Shown here: positions 43,275 to 52,382 of the stretch, piece after piece | Position numbering within the stretch: the stretch's first letter is position 1 | How the letters are laid out: each line of letters starts with the position of its first letter | Assembly: GCA_022841475.1 (NCBI GenBank) | Contig: JALHRJ010000021.1 | Coordinates: 16,857 to 80,856 of the forward strand | DNA from: Cyclobacteriaceae bacterium | Lineage (GTDB): Bacteria; Bacteroidota; Bacteroidia; Cytophagales; Cyclobacteriaceae | DNA length: 64,000 nt | Reading direction: 5' to 3' | Notes under the pieces: generated by a model | What the model was told of the DNA's origin: nothing | What the model saw: the letters and a program-made list of their open reading frames with translations, nothing else | Databases searched by the model: none | Translations under genes and position numbers: made by a program

Positions 43275-43976
43275 TTATATTGTTTGTTGAAGTTTTCGGT
43301 TAATTATATCTGCAATTTGCTGAAAGTGATCAAAAATAAAGAAATGGTTACCCGGAAAATCAAGAATATCTAATCCTGCAACAGTTTCTTTCCTCCAAGC
43401 AAGAGCCTCCATATGGGTCGTTTGCTCACTTAGACCTATCATACAAGTTATAGGTATATTGAAGGGCTCTGACGGATAATATGCGAAGGTCTCTGTTGCC
43501 CGGAAATCTGCCCGCAATATTGGCTCAAAAAATAACATTAGTTCAGGATTTTCTAACACCTCAGCGGGACTTCCTCCAAATTCTCTTATGCCCGCCAAGA
43601 AATCTGCCTTTGACTTAAGATGAAGTTTTGAATGTGCATTCGGAACAGACGGTCCTCCGGACCCTGAGAAGAACAAATGCACTGGAGGTGTAAGACCCTT
43701 CATAAGTATTTTTTTTGTTAGAACATAGCCGATCAACGTGCCCATACTATGTCCAAAAATGGCATATGGATCTTTTAAGTTTATGATGAGTTGAGATAGG
43801 GTGTCCTCTGCCATCTCTTCTATGCTATTAAGTAGTTTCTCGTTGATTCTTCTTCCACGACCTGGAAGTTCGAGTGGAAGAACCTTTATACCATGTTTGG
43901 TGGCTGCAAGTTCGAGGCCTTTGTATCCGTAGCTACTACCGCCAGCAAAAGGAAGGCAGTATAAATGTAAATGCAT
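43275..43976 (-). CDS. Type II thioesterase of the NRPS cluster
   Basis: A 233-residue alpha/beta-hydrolase of the GrsT/SrfD family, which removes wrong groups from carrier proteins. LPFAGGSS at 8-15, nucleophile Ser77 in GHSMG (75-79), and His211 in PGNHFF. GRGRR at 39-43 is typical. The first base of its start overlaps the end of the CmlA-like gene (shared base 43976), so the two are coupled. Confidence 0.93.
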   Translation of the reverse strand: MHLHLYCLPFAGGSSYGYKGLELAATKHGIKVLPLELPGRGRRINEKLLNSIEEMAEDTLSQLIINLKDPYAIFGHSMGTLIGYVLTKKILMKGLTPPVHLFFSGSGGPSVPNAHSKLHLKSKADFLAGIREFGGSPAEVLENPELMLFFEPILRADFRATETFAYYPSEPFNIPITCMIGLSEQTTHMEALAWRKETVAGLDILDFPGNHFFIFDHFQQIADIINRKLQQTI

Positions 43977-45601
43977 TAGGCTAAAACTTTATTTCTTCTA
44001 TTGTATAGAATTTCCTTTTCACCGAAAAGTCGTTCCGCAATGATGCCGATACTTCGATAATAATCCACCAACTTATCTGACTCTACTATTGGAGTTGATT
44101 CTTTTGTATACTTTATGCTACTAATAAATTCTATCCATGGCTCCTGCCCCATTGCATATACGTATACTTCAGATACATTAAAGACATCAACAAGTAGTTT
44201 GCCGCGACTATAGTCAGATCCTGATAGACGTCTCGAGTTGTCTTTGTCTCTTGCCAGAGGTTGCCCCATGAGTGGGCCATATAACCACGTAAGGGGTGCG
44301 CCCTCACATTCCATTCCCATGAACAAAACATCTACATTGCCTATCTGTTGTTGAACATGTTGGTATAATTTGGGTTCTACATTATTAGAGTCAGCGACAA
44401 AAAGCATTGCAAAATCGGCGACTTTCAAGTGATAGCATATCTTTGCATGGATATTTAAATCACTATGCTCTCCCATGAACGGTATACCGGTGATGGTACA
44501 TTCGTTCTTATGAACTGTCTCCATCTCGCCCAATTCGATGATGTTTTTAAATCCGATATTTTCAAACATAAGTTTGAGACTAGGATCCTGAAGGGCACCT
44601 CCATATGTTTTTGGAATAACTATGTTTTTGATCTTGTGCCTTAATGGCAACAAGGTTTCGAAAAGAATATGGTCCTGGTGATTGTGTGTAATCAAAACAT
44701 AATCTATAAACTCCGGCAAATCCATATCAGAAAACCGATTGACTTCCTGTGGATAGCCATAGTAGCTTACAACAGGGTCAAGTAAAAATGAAGCTTCCTT
44801 GGTTTCAATGAGAATGCAAGCATGACCAAAGTAGCGCATTCTAACATTTTCACCAGTATACCTCTCATAAGGTTTTGGAGACTCAGTTGTGAAAAATGAG
44901 TCGAATAGAGACTCATCCTCTTCGGTAATATTCAACAATTCTTTCATATAACGTAGCGAGCAAGGAACTCGCTTCATTCTACTCAATTCATCAATAGCAG
45001 CACTGTGGAACGGCATCTGAAGTTGCAGTACATTTTTCTGATTTAAACGCGGTGTACTCAAAGCAAATGGTCTTTCATCGTTATCCGTCAACCACAGGGC
45101 AATGCTTTGAGATGTGGGTTTATAGTATTTACTTTTATATAGCAATGATTCAAAAAAACGAAATGAAGGTTGATTGTTCAAGTCATACACAAGTTCAACA
45201 TATCCTTGTAGAACTTCAGGTACTTCGCAATATAACGACTCAAGAGAAAAACCTTGACCTTTAGCCAGCAAGAGTCTATTTAGCTTTTTTACAGCTGCGG
45301 AAAACTCTATCAAATCTTTCTGATTCTCAATCGTACTATTACGTAATACCTTGACTTCTTCAACTCGGCCTCCGCCAAGATCCATGAAGGGGCCTCCAAG
45401 CATTTTCGGATTTTTACATGCTTGGGCATGGATCTCAGGTGCTTGAATGTATGATTCTATTATTTTCAAATGGCGGTCAGTAATATTCATAGCGGCTGTC
45501 GCTGGAGACATTAGGTGCGCCCACGCATACCATTGGTTGACAAGTGGTTCAAAAACCACGTTGGGCCTTAAGTAATGTATACCTACTTTTTCAGCGTCCA
45601 T
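43976..45601 (-). CDS. CmlA-like diiron beta-hydroxylase (MBL fold)
   Basis: A 541-residue protein: an N-terminal domain of about 245 residues of the kind seen in CmlA, and a metallo-beta-lactamase-fold domain (about 253-480). CmlA, from chloramphenicol synthesis, uses a diiron centre in this fold to beta-hydroxylate an amino acid held on an NRPS carrier. Seen here: H306-N-H308-Q-D310-H311, Glu378 in MGEHSD, Asp404 in VADSN. These positions agree with my memory of CmlA ligands with a shift of one. I see no His after residue about 415 for the last usual MBL ligand. The alternative is an ordinary MBL hydrolase, but the N-terminal domain and NRPS context favour the hydroxylase. Confidence 0.65.
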   Translation of the reverse strand: MDAEKVGIHYLRPNVVFEPLVNQWYAWAHLMSPATAAMNITDRHLKIIESYIQAPEIHAQACKNPKMLGGPFMDLGGGRVEEVKVLRNSTIENQKDLIEFSAAVKKLNRLLLAKGQGFSLESLYCEVPEVLQGYVELVYDLNNQPSFRFFESLLYKSKYYKPTSQSIALWLTDNDERPFALSTPRLNQKNVLQLQMPFHSAAIDELSRMKRVPCSLRYMKELLNITEEDESLFDSFFTTESPKPYERYTGENVRMRYFGHACILIETKEASFLLDPVVSYYGYPQEVNRFSDMDLPEFIDYVLITHNHQDHILFETLLPLRHKIKNIVIPKTYGGALQDPSLKLMFENIGFKNIIELGEMETVHKNECTITGIPFMGEHSDLNIHAKICYHLKVADFAMLFVADSNNVEPKLYQHVQQQIGNVDVLFMGMECEGAPLTWLYGPLMGQPLARDKDNSRRLSGSDYSRGKLLVDVFNVSEVYVYAMGQEPWIEFISSIKYTKESTPIVESDKLVDYYRSIGIIAERLFGEKEILYNRRNKVLA

Positions 45602-45797
45602 TTTTTTTACATAAATATAATTATTTCACGCATTTCTTTAATCGATTTAACCAAAATGGAATAGTTTTTAACTTTTGAAATTTAACATTTTTGAAGAATT
45701 TGATTGCTGTTTATGCGAGGAGTTGATTTTACCATTTAACAGATTTAAAAGCGATTTCGCGGAAATAAGCAAACCAAATAATTGCGTTCAATAATAA

Positions 45798-45829
45798 ATT
45801 CGTTTTAAACGAATAAATTTTTAACGAAT
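45798..45829. promoter_or_regulatory. Putative operator: palindrome plus third half-site
   Basis: ATTCGTTT-T-AAACGAAT (45798-45814) is a perfect palindrome; another AACGAAT follows at 45823-45829. The copies overlap the -33 position of the plus-strand promoter (TTTT 45819-45822), where a repressor or activator would act. Confidence 0.5.
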
Positions 45830-45849
45830 GATTATTTTATGTACTTTAG
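45819..45849 (+). promoter_or_regulatory. Candidate promoter of the plus-strand NRPS unit
   Basis: TTTT (45819-45822), 19 bases, then TACTTTAG (45842-45849): near the TTTG-N19-TAnnTTTG consensus with the exact spacing. It lies 48-66 bases before the candidate starts at 45897/45915. Confidence 0.4.
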
Positions 45850-45914
45850 CCTAGAAGGATATCAGGTAGTAATCAATCAATCTCATTTACCCCGTATTGA
45901 GCAATTATCAAGAA

Positions 45915-47330
45915 ATGGCTAAAACAAGGGATTATGTTATCTCCAGGTTAAAAGATTGTTATGTCAATGATTATGATTTACTGAAACTTATAAATTATCT
46001 TAACTCAAAGTACCAACAATATGATTCCCTAAGCGACCTTGAAAGGGCAACGATATTTTGGAAAAGGCAGTTGCATGGTAACGGATTGATAACCACTAGG
46101 CAGCATCAAGATTGCTGCTTTGCATTTCTTGTGCCAGTGCACAATGAAAGTGTGAAAAGAATACTCAAACAGATTCAGTCTATTGAACAGCAAACTGGAT
46201 TAACACCTCAGGAATATGAAATTATTTACGTTGTCAACAATGATGTTGCTGATTTTTATCAGAATTCATCGGGGATACAGCAGTGTAATCAAGAAGTCGT
46301 AAATGCAATAAGAGCTTTGCACAAGGAAAATATCCACGTTATAGACAAAAGCAGTTTCGGAAATGAGATAAAGAATTGTAACATTGGTAAGGTGAGAAAT
46401 CTGCTATTAGCCGAAGGGAGTTATCGGTTTTTCCAAAATCAGAAAAACGGCATTTTAATACAGTTGGACGCTGATACCTATCTTTATGATAAAAGCTACA
46501 TGAATACCTTAAGTAATCACCTAGCAAGAAACAGCAATGTTATTGGCATAGCAGGAGGAATAACTTTTGAATTTAGCTTAGACGCGGCAGATACAGAGGA
46601 GATCGGAGAAATCAGGAATAAATTGAAGCAGTTGGTGTTGCTTAATAAATGGAACACTTTAGTCATGTTTTATCAAGGCTCTAGTAGATATAAAGAAAAT
46701 TTTAAAAAGGCATTTTTAGGAGCCCACATGATCACCAGAAGTTTTGAAACTGCAGTGGTGGGTGGCGTAATTGAGGAGAATGCTTTAGAAGACGGATTGT
46801 TTGGAATTGAAATGGAAGCCTATGCCCGCGAAAGAATGAAACAAGTGATTGAGTTAAAAGATTCTCTCCTCGCGGTTTCAGCTTTGAGGGAATCAAACAG
46901 AACAAATGTGTCGTTTGGTGCGGATTTAAAACAAATGGACAATAGTCAAAAGATTTTTGTTGATAACCCACTTATTACAAGTGCTATTTCAAGAATTCAA
47001 AGGAAATTTTTACCGATGATTAACGAACCTGAACTTAATATTGCTAAATTAAGATCTGAAATTAGGACAGAAAAAAAAAGTCTAATGTTATCTGATGAAC
47101 ATATTGAACATCTGATAACAAATATTTTCGATTCAAGATCGCGTGGGTTAACTGTCGGAATTGATGATGATGCGTTTCGAACAATTGTTAATAACCTGAA
47201 TTGCAAAGTAGAGTTAAACAAAGATAGTTACCTGCATTTCGAACGAATTGTAGGGAGATCTGCCATTGGAAAACGGCTGATTAGGTATTTGGATTTAGTT
47301 ACAGAGAAACTAGATTCCGCATTTAACTGA
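45915..47330 (+). CDS. GT-A-fold glycosyltransferase-like protein
   Basis: A 471-residue protein. A GT2-like domain covers about 75-300: FAFLVPVHNES (strand 1), NIGKVRNLLLAEG, and a DxD-type ILIQLDADTYLYD (about 190-203), then FLGAHMITRSFE and EDGLFGIEME, which fit the acceptor-side motifs. The flanking N-terminal (about 70) and C-terminal (about 150) helical regions are not familiar. No signal peptide or membrane helix. ATG at 45915 is chosen; a TTG at 45897 would add 6 residues. First gene of the plus-strand unit; it may glycosylate the peptide or transfer another group. Confidence 0.6.
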   Translation: MAKTRDYVISRLKDCYVNDYDLLKLINYLNSKYQQYDSLSDLERATIFWKRQLHGNGLITTRQHQDCCFAFLVPVHNESVKRILKQIQSIEQQTGLTPQEYEIIYVVNNDVADFYQNSSGIQQCNQEVVNAIRALHKENIHVIDKSSFGNEIKNCNIGKVRNLLLAEGSYRFFQNQKNGILIQLDADTYLYDKSYMNTLSNHLARNSNVIGIAGGITFEFSLDAADTEEIGEIRNKLKQLVLLNKWNTLVMFYQGSSRYKENFKKAFLGAHMITRSFETAVVGGVIEENALEDGLFGIEMEAYARERMKQVIELKDSLLAVSALRESNRTNVSFGADLKQMDNSQKIFVDNPLITSAISRIQRKFLPMINEPELNIAKLRSEIRTEKKSLMLSDEHIEHLITNIFDSRSRGLTVGIDDDAFRTIVNNLNCKVELNKDSYLHFERIVGRSAIGKRLIRYLDLVTEKLDSAFN

Positions 47331-47419
47331 TTGAAATGTATGTTGTATTGAGTTAATATATTAGCTGACTTTAACTAATCTTTAAGACAATTGTATTTTA
47401 ATATTTAAACAAAGATGAG

Positions 47420-47656
47420 ATGACTTTCCAAAATCGCCAACCCTCTGCCTTGACACGGCCTTGTCATGACATTTCTTTGAACTCTGTTGCATTAATTTTT
47501 CAACACCTGCCCGAAGATAACGTTTATTTCACCTTCGCAATAGAGGGAATGAAAACTTTTGTCTTTCGCGTCAATCAAATGAACGATAATCAGCAGTTTC
47601 AATTGCCTGTCATTTCCCAAATTAATGTTTGGACAAACAATACTTCAATGACATAA
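47420..47656 (+). CDS. Small protein of unknown function (78 residues)
   Basis: ATG-started frame in the NRPS unit. No signal peptide; contains YFTFAIEGMKTFVFRVNQ and ends in a polar tail. The segment FVFRVNQ resembles FSFRINQ in the next small gene, so the two may be distant relatives. Function not recognised. Confidence 0.45.
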   Translation: MTFQNRQPSALTRPCHDISLNSVALIFQHLPEDNVYFTFAIEGMKTFVFRVNQMNDNQQFQLPVISQINVWTNNTSMT

Positions 47657-47765
47657 TATTTATTGTTTATGGGCGCTCGCATTGGTTATGCTACCAATGG
47701 GAAGACGCAAGTACCTATGTCAATCAAAATTAAATATCAAATAAAACCTTTAAATTACTTTAAAT

Positions 47766-48086
47766 ATGTTAGTACCTGAAATCATTGAGGTTAAAGAACT
47801 TTTCGATACACTTCAAAAAGGCGGCCTGGTTCTCAAATGGGAATTGCCATACGAGAATATTTTAACAAGAAGAAATGCCGCAATATTTTTCTTCACACCT
47901 GCAAGCGGAACACCGGATAATCTCAACCGAATTGCTGAGGCGCTATCCAGATTCGAAAATTTTAGCTTTCGCATAAATCAGGAAAAGAAATTGTCTGATC
48001 TGCTTTACAGGGTAACGTTCAGTAAGGAAGAGAAGGAAAAGAATGATGCAAGCCTGATTTTAGCTGAGTCAAAAAGCGAAAACTAA
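47766..48086 (+). CDS. Small protein of unknown function (106 residues)
   Basis: A soluble 106-residue protein, starting MLVPEIIEVKELFDTL, with RRNAAIFFFTPASGTPDN and FENFSFRINQEKKLSDLLYRVTF, and a charged C-terminus (EEKEKNDASL). It is not an MbtH-like protein. 37 bases before the peptidase gene. Function not recognised. Confidence 0.55.
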   Translation: MLVPEIIEVKELFDTLQKGGLVLKWELPYENILTRRNAAIFFFTPASGTPDNLNRIAEALSRFENFSFRINQEKKLSDLLYRVTFSKEEKEKNDASLILAESKSEN

Positions 48087-48123
48087 TTCCCTTCCATGTT
48101 AAAACCTTACAACAAAAACAATT

Positions 48124-49518
48124 ATGAGATCCATGAAGTATTATGTCTGTTTCTTTTTGTTTCTGGGGTATTTTCAGAAAAGCTACGCTCAGACGCCAAA
48201 CAAAGTTCCCGAAATCTCTGGCTTTAACGTAGCGCTGGATCTGAAAAAAAATCAACTGATCGTTAACTATAACCTGCATGACAGTGAAGATTCTCACATA
48301 AAGGTATCGTTGAAAATATCAGACGCAAATGGAATTATGCTCATACCTGCGACTGATCTGGTCGGCGACATCGGAAGTCAGGTTACTCGGGGTGATCGCA
48401 AGAAAATCGTGTGGTCGTTTAAAGGAAAACCCCAATGGACTGAACCCCTCCAGGTTACGTTGATTGCAGATGATTTAATGAAGCCGGACCTCGCGGCCAT
48501 CATCAATCAGGTTGATACGACAAGAATGAAGGCTGACCTGAAATGGATTTATGGGGAAAGGAATACTAAGAGCGGGGGGGCAATTCGACACATGGGAGAG
48601 GTTCGTGCCAATATTACCGCGAGTTTTGCAAGCAACGAAATTAACCATACGAAGCAAACTGTTAACGTTTCCAAATCTGACCTGTATAAATACTGGGCCG
48701 ATAATGGTATTTATTTTGACTCTCTTAACTGGACACCTTCACCGTCGGTGCACGTTGAGAACGTTATCGGATCCAAGTCAGGCACTGACGATGAACTATC
48801 GACCATAGTTTTATCAGCACACTATGACAGTTTTGTGGGTAGCCCAGGGTTAGACGATAATGGCTCCGGTGTTATTGGTCTTTTAGAGGCCATGAGAATT
48901 CTGTCTCGATACAACTTTTCAAAGTCAATAAAATTTGTTGCTTTCGATTTAGAAGAAGACGGCCTTGTTGGAAGTTTAGTGTATGTATTTCAAGGCGGCA
49001 TCAACAAGAATGAAAAAATTTCGGGCGTGTTTAATTTTGACATGATTGGCGTCTGCTCAAGTGAAGTTAACAGTCAGGAGATACCAGAAGGTTTTGATGC
49101 TTTGTTCCCCGAATTATGCACGCGGGTTCGGGAAAATGATAATAGGGGTGATTTCGTAATTACTATTACCAATGAGACCTCTACTGCTATCAATGATGTA
49201 TTTAAAAGGAACGCTACAGCGTATGTCTCTGATCTGAAAGTTGAGTCTTTGCTTGCATTAGACAACGGGAGAGAAGTGCCTCCATTGGCGGCCAGTGATC
49301 ATGCCAGTTTTTGGTACGCTGGAATTCCAGCCATTCATATTGGCGAAGGCGGGGGTACGAGAAATTCTTCAATGCATTCCGAACATGATAGTAAAGATCA
49401 CGTCAATCTTAACTATAAGTTCATGAGTGACATAGTTAAAGCGACCATTGCTTCGGTTATCGAGGTGGCTGGATTCCAGCATTCAACAGTTGTCTCGCAA
49501 ACGATCAATAAAAAATAA
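48124..49518 (+). CDS. Secreted M28 family zinc peptidase
   Basis: A 464-residue protein with a signal peptide (about 1-22, ending SYAQ), an N-terminal beta-sandwich (about 30-120) and an M28 domain (about 200-455). Metal ligands: LSAHYDS (His), GLDDNGSG (Asp), DLEEDGLVGS (catalytic Glu and metal Glu), NFDMIG (Asp) and IHIGEGG (His). It acts in the periplasm or outside. In an NRPS cluster it could trim a precursor peptide or give self-protection; no direct evidence. Confidence 0.9.
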   Translation: MRSMKYYVCFFLFLGYFQKSYAQTPNKVPEISGFNVALDLKKNQLIVNYNLHDSEDSHIKVSLKISDANGIMLIPATDLVGDIGSQVTRGDRKKIVWSFKGKPQWTEPLQVTLIADDLMKPDLAAIINQVDTTRMKADLKWIYGERNTKSGGAIRHMGEVRANITASFASNEINHTKQTVNVSKSDLYKYWADNGIYFDSLNWTPSPSVHVENVIGSKSGTDDELSTIVLSAHYDSFVGSPGLDDNGSGVIGLLEAMRILSRYNFSKSIKFVAFDLEEDGLVGSLVYVFQGGINKNEKISGVFNFDMIGVCSSEVNSQEIPEGFDALFPELCTRVRENDNRGDFVITITNETSTAINDVFKRNATAYVSDLKVESLLALDNGREVPPLAASDHASFWYAGIPAIHIGEGGGTRNSSMHSEHDSKDHVNLNYKFMSDIVKATIASVIEVAGFQHSTVVSQTINKK

Positions 49519-49542
49519 GTTACAGCTTGCTGAAATGTACCT

Positions 49543-50508
49543 ATGATAGAAAATCTAAAAAAGTTAGAACATCTTATTGGAAGGACTCCGTTGATGAAGT
49601 TAAGTCAGGGGAGATGTAACCTGTTTGTTAAACTGGAGTATCATAATTATTCAGGAAGTATTAAAGATCGTGCTGCCTATAACATTATTGAGGCTGCTAT
49701 AAAAAGAGGACAAATCACTGAAGCAACACGGATCGTTGAATCAAGTTCTGGCAATTTTGCAATTTCTTTGGCTATGATCTGCAAGCAGATTGGTCTGCAT
49801 TTTACGGCAATCATCGATCCTAATATCAATAGTGAATACGAAAAAATATTGCGGCTCTTAACCGATAGGGTGGTTAAGGTTGAGGAGCGCGATCATACTG
49901 GAGGGTACTTGCTGAACAGAATAGCGAGGGTTAAGCAAATTTGTGAAAGCGAGTCAAATTGCTTCTGGCCAAACCAGTATGAAAATCCCGATAATTATAG
50001 AGCATACTATAGCCTTGGTTATGAGATCGGTCATGAATTGGAATTGCTAGATTATGCTTTTGTGGGCGTGAGTTCAGGCGGTACTATCACAGGGCTGTCA
50101 ATGAGTTTAAAGGAATATTTTCCAAAAATCAAGATAGTTGCCGTTGACGTTGAAGGTTCTGTCATCTTTGGGAAACCACCTAAAAAAAGAAATATTTCAG
50201 GTATTGGATCCAGCCAGAAGCCAGAACATATTAATCTGGCCATGATCGATGATGTTGTTCATGTTTCTGAGCAGGATATAGTTCAGGCCTGTTATAACCT
50301 CATTAATGATCACGCCATCTTCGCTGGCGCTTCTTCTGGAGCTTCCTTTGCTGCAATTAGCAGCTATTTAACTACTGGCACCATCAAACAATGTGATAAT
50401 GTCTTATTCCTTTGCCCGGATAAAGGCAGCGGTTATCTCGATACCGTCTACAATCCCTCGTGGTTCCTAACCCTTTCAGCTTCTCCACTGGTCGATGGCA
50501 CTATATAG
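49543..50508 (+). CDS. SbnA-like synthase for Dap precursor
   Basis: A 321-residue PLP enzyme of the cysteine synthase fold. IGRTPLMKL at 12-20, PLP lysine Lys41 in GSIKDRAA, phosphate/substrate loop SSSGNFAIS (about 65-73) and a glycine loop GVSSGGTITG. Paired with an SbnB-like gene two genes on, it fits SbnA, which joins O-phosphoserine and glutamate to N-(2-amino-2-carboxyethyl)-glutamate, the first step to L-2,3-diaminopropionate. An ordinary cysteine synthase is less likely given the partner and context. Confidence 0.82.
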   Translation: MIENLKKLEHLIGRTPLMKLSQGRCNLFVKLEYHNYSGSIKDRAAYNIIEAAIKRGQITEATRIVESSSGNFAISLAMICKQIGLHFTAIIDPNINSEYEKILRLLTDRVVKVEERDHTGGYLLNRIARVKQICESESNCFWPNQYENPDNYRAYYSLGYEIGHELELLDYAFVGVSSGGTITGLSMSLKEYFPKIKIVAVDVEGSVIFGKPPKKRNISGIGSSQKPEHINLAMIDDVVHVSEQDIVQACYNLINDHAIFAGASSGASFAAISSYLTTGTIKQCDNVLFLCPDKGSGYLDTVYNPSWFLTLSASPLVDGTI

Positions 50509-50537
50509 TTTATAACCCTTCAATCAAATAATTACAA

Positions 50538-51359
50538 ATGCTACTAACAGAAACCCAGCTCGATTATTACAAGAATGAAGGCTATCTATTCTTGCCTGAC
50601 TTATTCACAAGTGAAGAAGTCAGTAAATTGATTAGCGAAACCATTCCGTTGAAAGTTAAAGAATCTCCTGATGTTATATGGGAAGAGGATCATGCAAATG
50701 TAAGGGCATTATTGGGATGCCATTTTAAAAGTGATACATATAAAAGCCTGGTTCAACAAGCCAGAATTCTTAAACCAGCGCAGCAATTGGTAGAGAGTGA
50801 CGTGTATGTCTACCAATTTAAAATAAATTTGAAGGCCGCATTCAAAGGAGAGATATGGCCCTGGCATCAGGATTTTATTTATTGGCATGAGTTGGATGGA
50901 ATGCCATTGTCCAGATCGGTAAATATCACCTTATTTTTGGATGATTGTACGGAGTTTAACGGACCGCTCTGGTTGATCCCCGGATCTCACAACGAAGGTG
51001 TTCTTAAAAACGGAAACGCCAATAGAGACGGAGATTGGACGAAGGACGTGGCTGCCGATCTAACATTCAAACTTGACGCGCCAGCGATTTCGCGCCTCGT
51101 CAATCAGGGAGGAATAGCGTCACCAAAAGGAAAAGCCGGATCTGTTTTAATATTTCACCCCAATATTGCACATGCTTCTCTTCCGAATATCTCTCCCTTC
51201 GAAAGAAAGATATTAATCGTTACATACAACAGCGTTAAGAATATCCCCATTCCTAAAGCAAAAATCCGCCCGAACTTCCTCGTGAATCAAGATACGACTC
51301 CTGAAGTTATTACTAGCAAGCCATTGGTGCCAGATTCTATGCCGGTCTTAAATCAGTAA
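50538..51359 (+). CDS. PhyH/EctD-like Fe(II)/2-oxoglutarate dioxygenase
   Basis: A 273-residue non-haem iron oxygenase. His110-Gln-Asp112 (WHQDF) and His212 (FHPNIAHASLPN) form the 2-His-1-carboxylate site; an Arg in ERKILIVTYN should bind 2-oxoglutarate. IFLDD/NGPLW/IPGSH-like motifs (here LFLDDCTEFNGPLWLIPGSH) resemble ectoine hydroxylase. It sits between the two Dap genes (29 and 6 bases apart), suggesting hydroxylation of Dap or another precursor amino acid before loading. Confidence 0.85.
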   Translation: MLLTETQLDYYKNEGYLFLPDLFTSEEVSKLISETIPLKVKESPDVIWEEDHANVRALLGCHFKSDTYKSLVQQARILKPAQQLVESDVYVYQFKINLKAAFKGEIWPWHQDFIYWHELDGMPLSRSVNITLFLDDCTEFNGPLWLIPGSHNEGVLKNGNANRDGDWTKDVAADLTFKLDAPAISRLVNQGGIASPKGKAGSVLIFHPNIAHASLPNISPFERKILIVTYNSVKNIPIPKAKIRPNFLVNQDTTPEVITSKPLVPDSMPVLNQ

Positions 51360-51365
51360 TTCAGT

Positions 51366-52340
51366 ATGCTGTATTTAACTGATAAAGAAATTGAATCTGT
51401 TGGCATTAATTGGTCAGATGTTACCAACGTTCTTCATGAGACGGTCAACTTGGTGCATAAGGGTTTATTTGCGCAGCCCCTTAAGCCATATCTGCGATAC
51501 GGAGATAAAGCCAACAGGATTATTGCAATGCCTGCTTTTGTAGATGGCGATATTAACGCGGCAGGAATTAAGTGGATTGCAAGCTTTCCAAAAAACCTCG
51601 AGAGGGGGATAAAGCGTGCACACTCAATAACCATATTGAATAATACCGAGTCGGGTGAACCACAATGTATTGTGAATAGTAGCTTGATTAGTGGCATTAG
51701 AACGGCAGGTGTTTCAGGGCTGATGATTAATAAGTTCTTAGAGTTGCAAAGTGATCCGACCCGTAGCTTTAACGTTGGGTTGTGTGGCATGGGCCCCATA
51801 GGGGTCTTGCACCTGAAGATGCTAATGGATTTATTGCCTGGACGGATCAATAAGATCTGTGTGTTTGATATTAAGACAGTACCGCAAATCAAGTTTGCCT
51901 CCCCTTTACCTTTTGAAATTATTAAGTGTGCTAGCTGGCAGGAAACCTTTCGCTCAGCTGATATTTTTATCACTTGCACGACATCCAAAGAAGGTTATAT
52001 CAATGAACGACCGCGAAAAGGATCTTTACAATTAAACATTTCCTTGCGGGATTATAAACCTGAGTGCCGCCCGTATATGGATTTTATCGTTGTCGATGAT
52101 TGGGAAGAGGTTTGTAGAGAAAACACGGACATTGAAATCATGCACAAAACGCAAAACCTCGTAAAGAGTGAGACCCTGTCACTTTCGCAAGTGCTTTTTG
52201 AGAACAAAATTGCGATCCATTCGAAGGAACAAACTATTATGTTTAATCCTATGGGGATGGCTGTGTTCGATATTGCTATGGCTTCTTTGTATTATAAAAA
52301 AGCAATTAGTAGGAAAATAGGTATTTCGCTTCCTTCATAG
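51366..52340 (+). CDS. SbnB-like dehydrogenase releasing Dap
   Basis: A 324-residue protein of the ornithine cyclodeaminase/mu-crystallin family. NAD-binding loop GLCGMGPIGVLHL (about 138-150); substrate region GIKWIASFPKN (about 68-78); end motif FNPMGMAVFDIAMASLYYKKA as in SbnB. SbnB oxidatively splits N-(2-amino-2-carboxyethyl)-glutamate to Dap and 2-oxoglutarate. Together with the SbnA-like gene this makes a complete Dap pathway for the adjoining NRPS. Confidence 0.85.
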   Translation: MLYLTDKEIESVGINWSDVTNVLHETVNLVHKGLFAQPLKPYLRYGDKANRIIAMPAFVDGDINAAGIKWIASFPKNLERGIKRAHSITILNNTESGEPQCIVNSSLISGIRTAGVSGLMINKFLELQSDPTRSFNVGLCGMGPIGVLHLKMLMDLLPGRINKICVFDIKTVPQIKFASPLPFEIIKCASWQETFRSADIFITCTTSKEGYINERPRKGSLQLNISLRDYKPECRPYMDFIVVDDWEEVCRENTDIEIMHKTQNLVKSETLSLSQVLFENKIAIHSKEQTIMFNPMGMAVFDIAMASLYYKKAISRKIGISLPS

Positions 52341-52382
52341 AGGAAGCGTTGTTGGAATTCAAAAGTCGGTTATTTCCCAGTA

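Larger units (their letters stand above)
45602..45914. other. Divergent promoter region of the NRPS cluster
   Basis: About 310 bases, very AT-rich, between the minus-strand CmlA-like operon and the plus-strand glycosyltransferase/NRPS unit. It holds the palindrome and promoter listed separately. No small ORF with a convincing product is seen. Confidence 0.6.
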
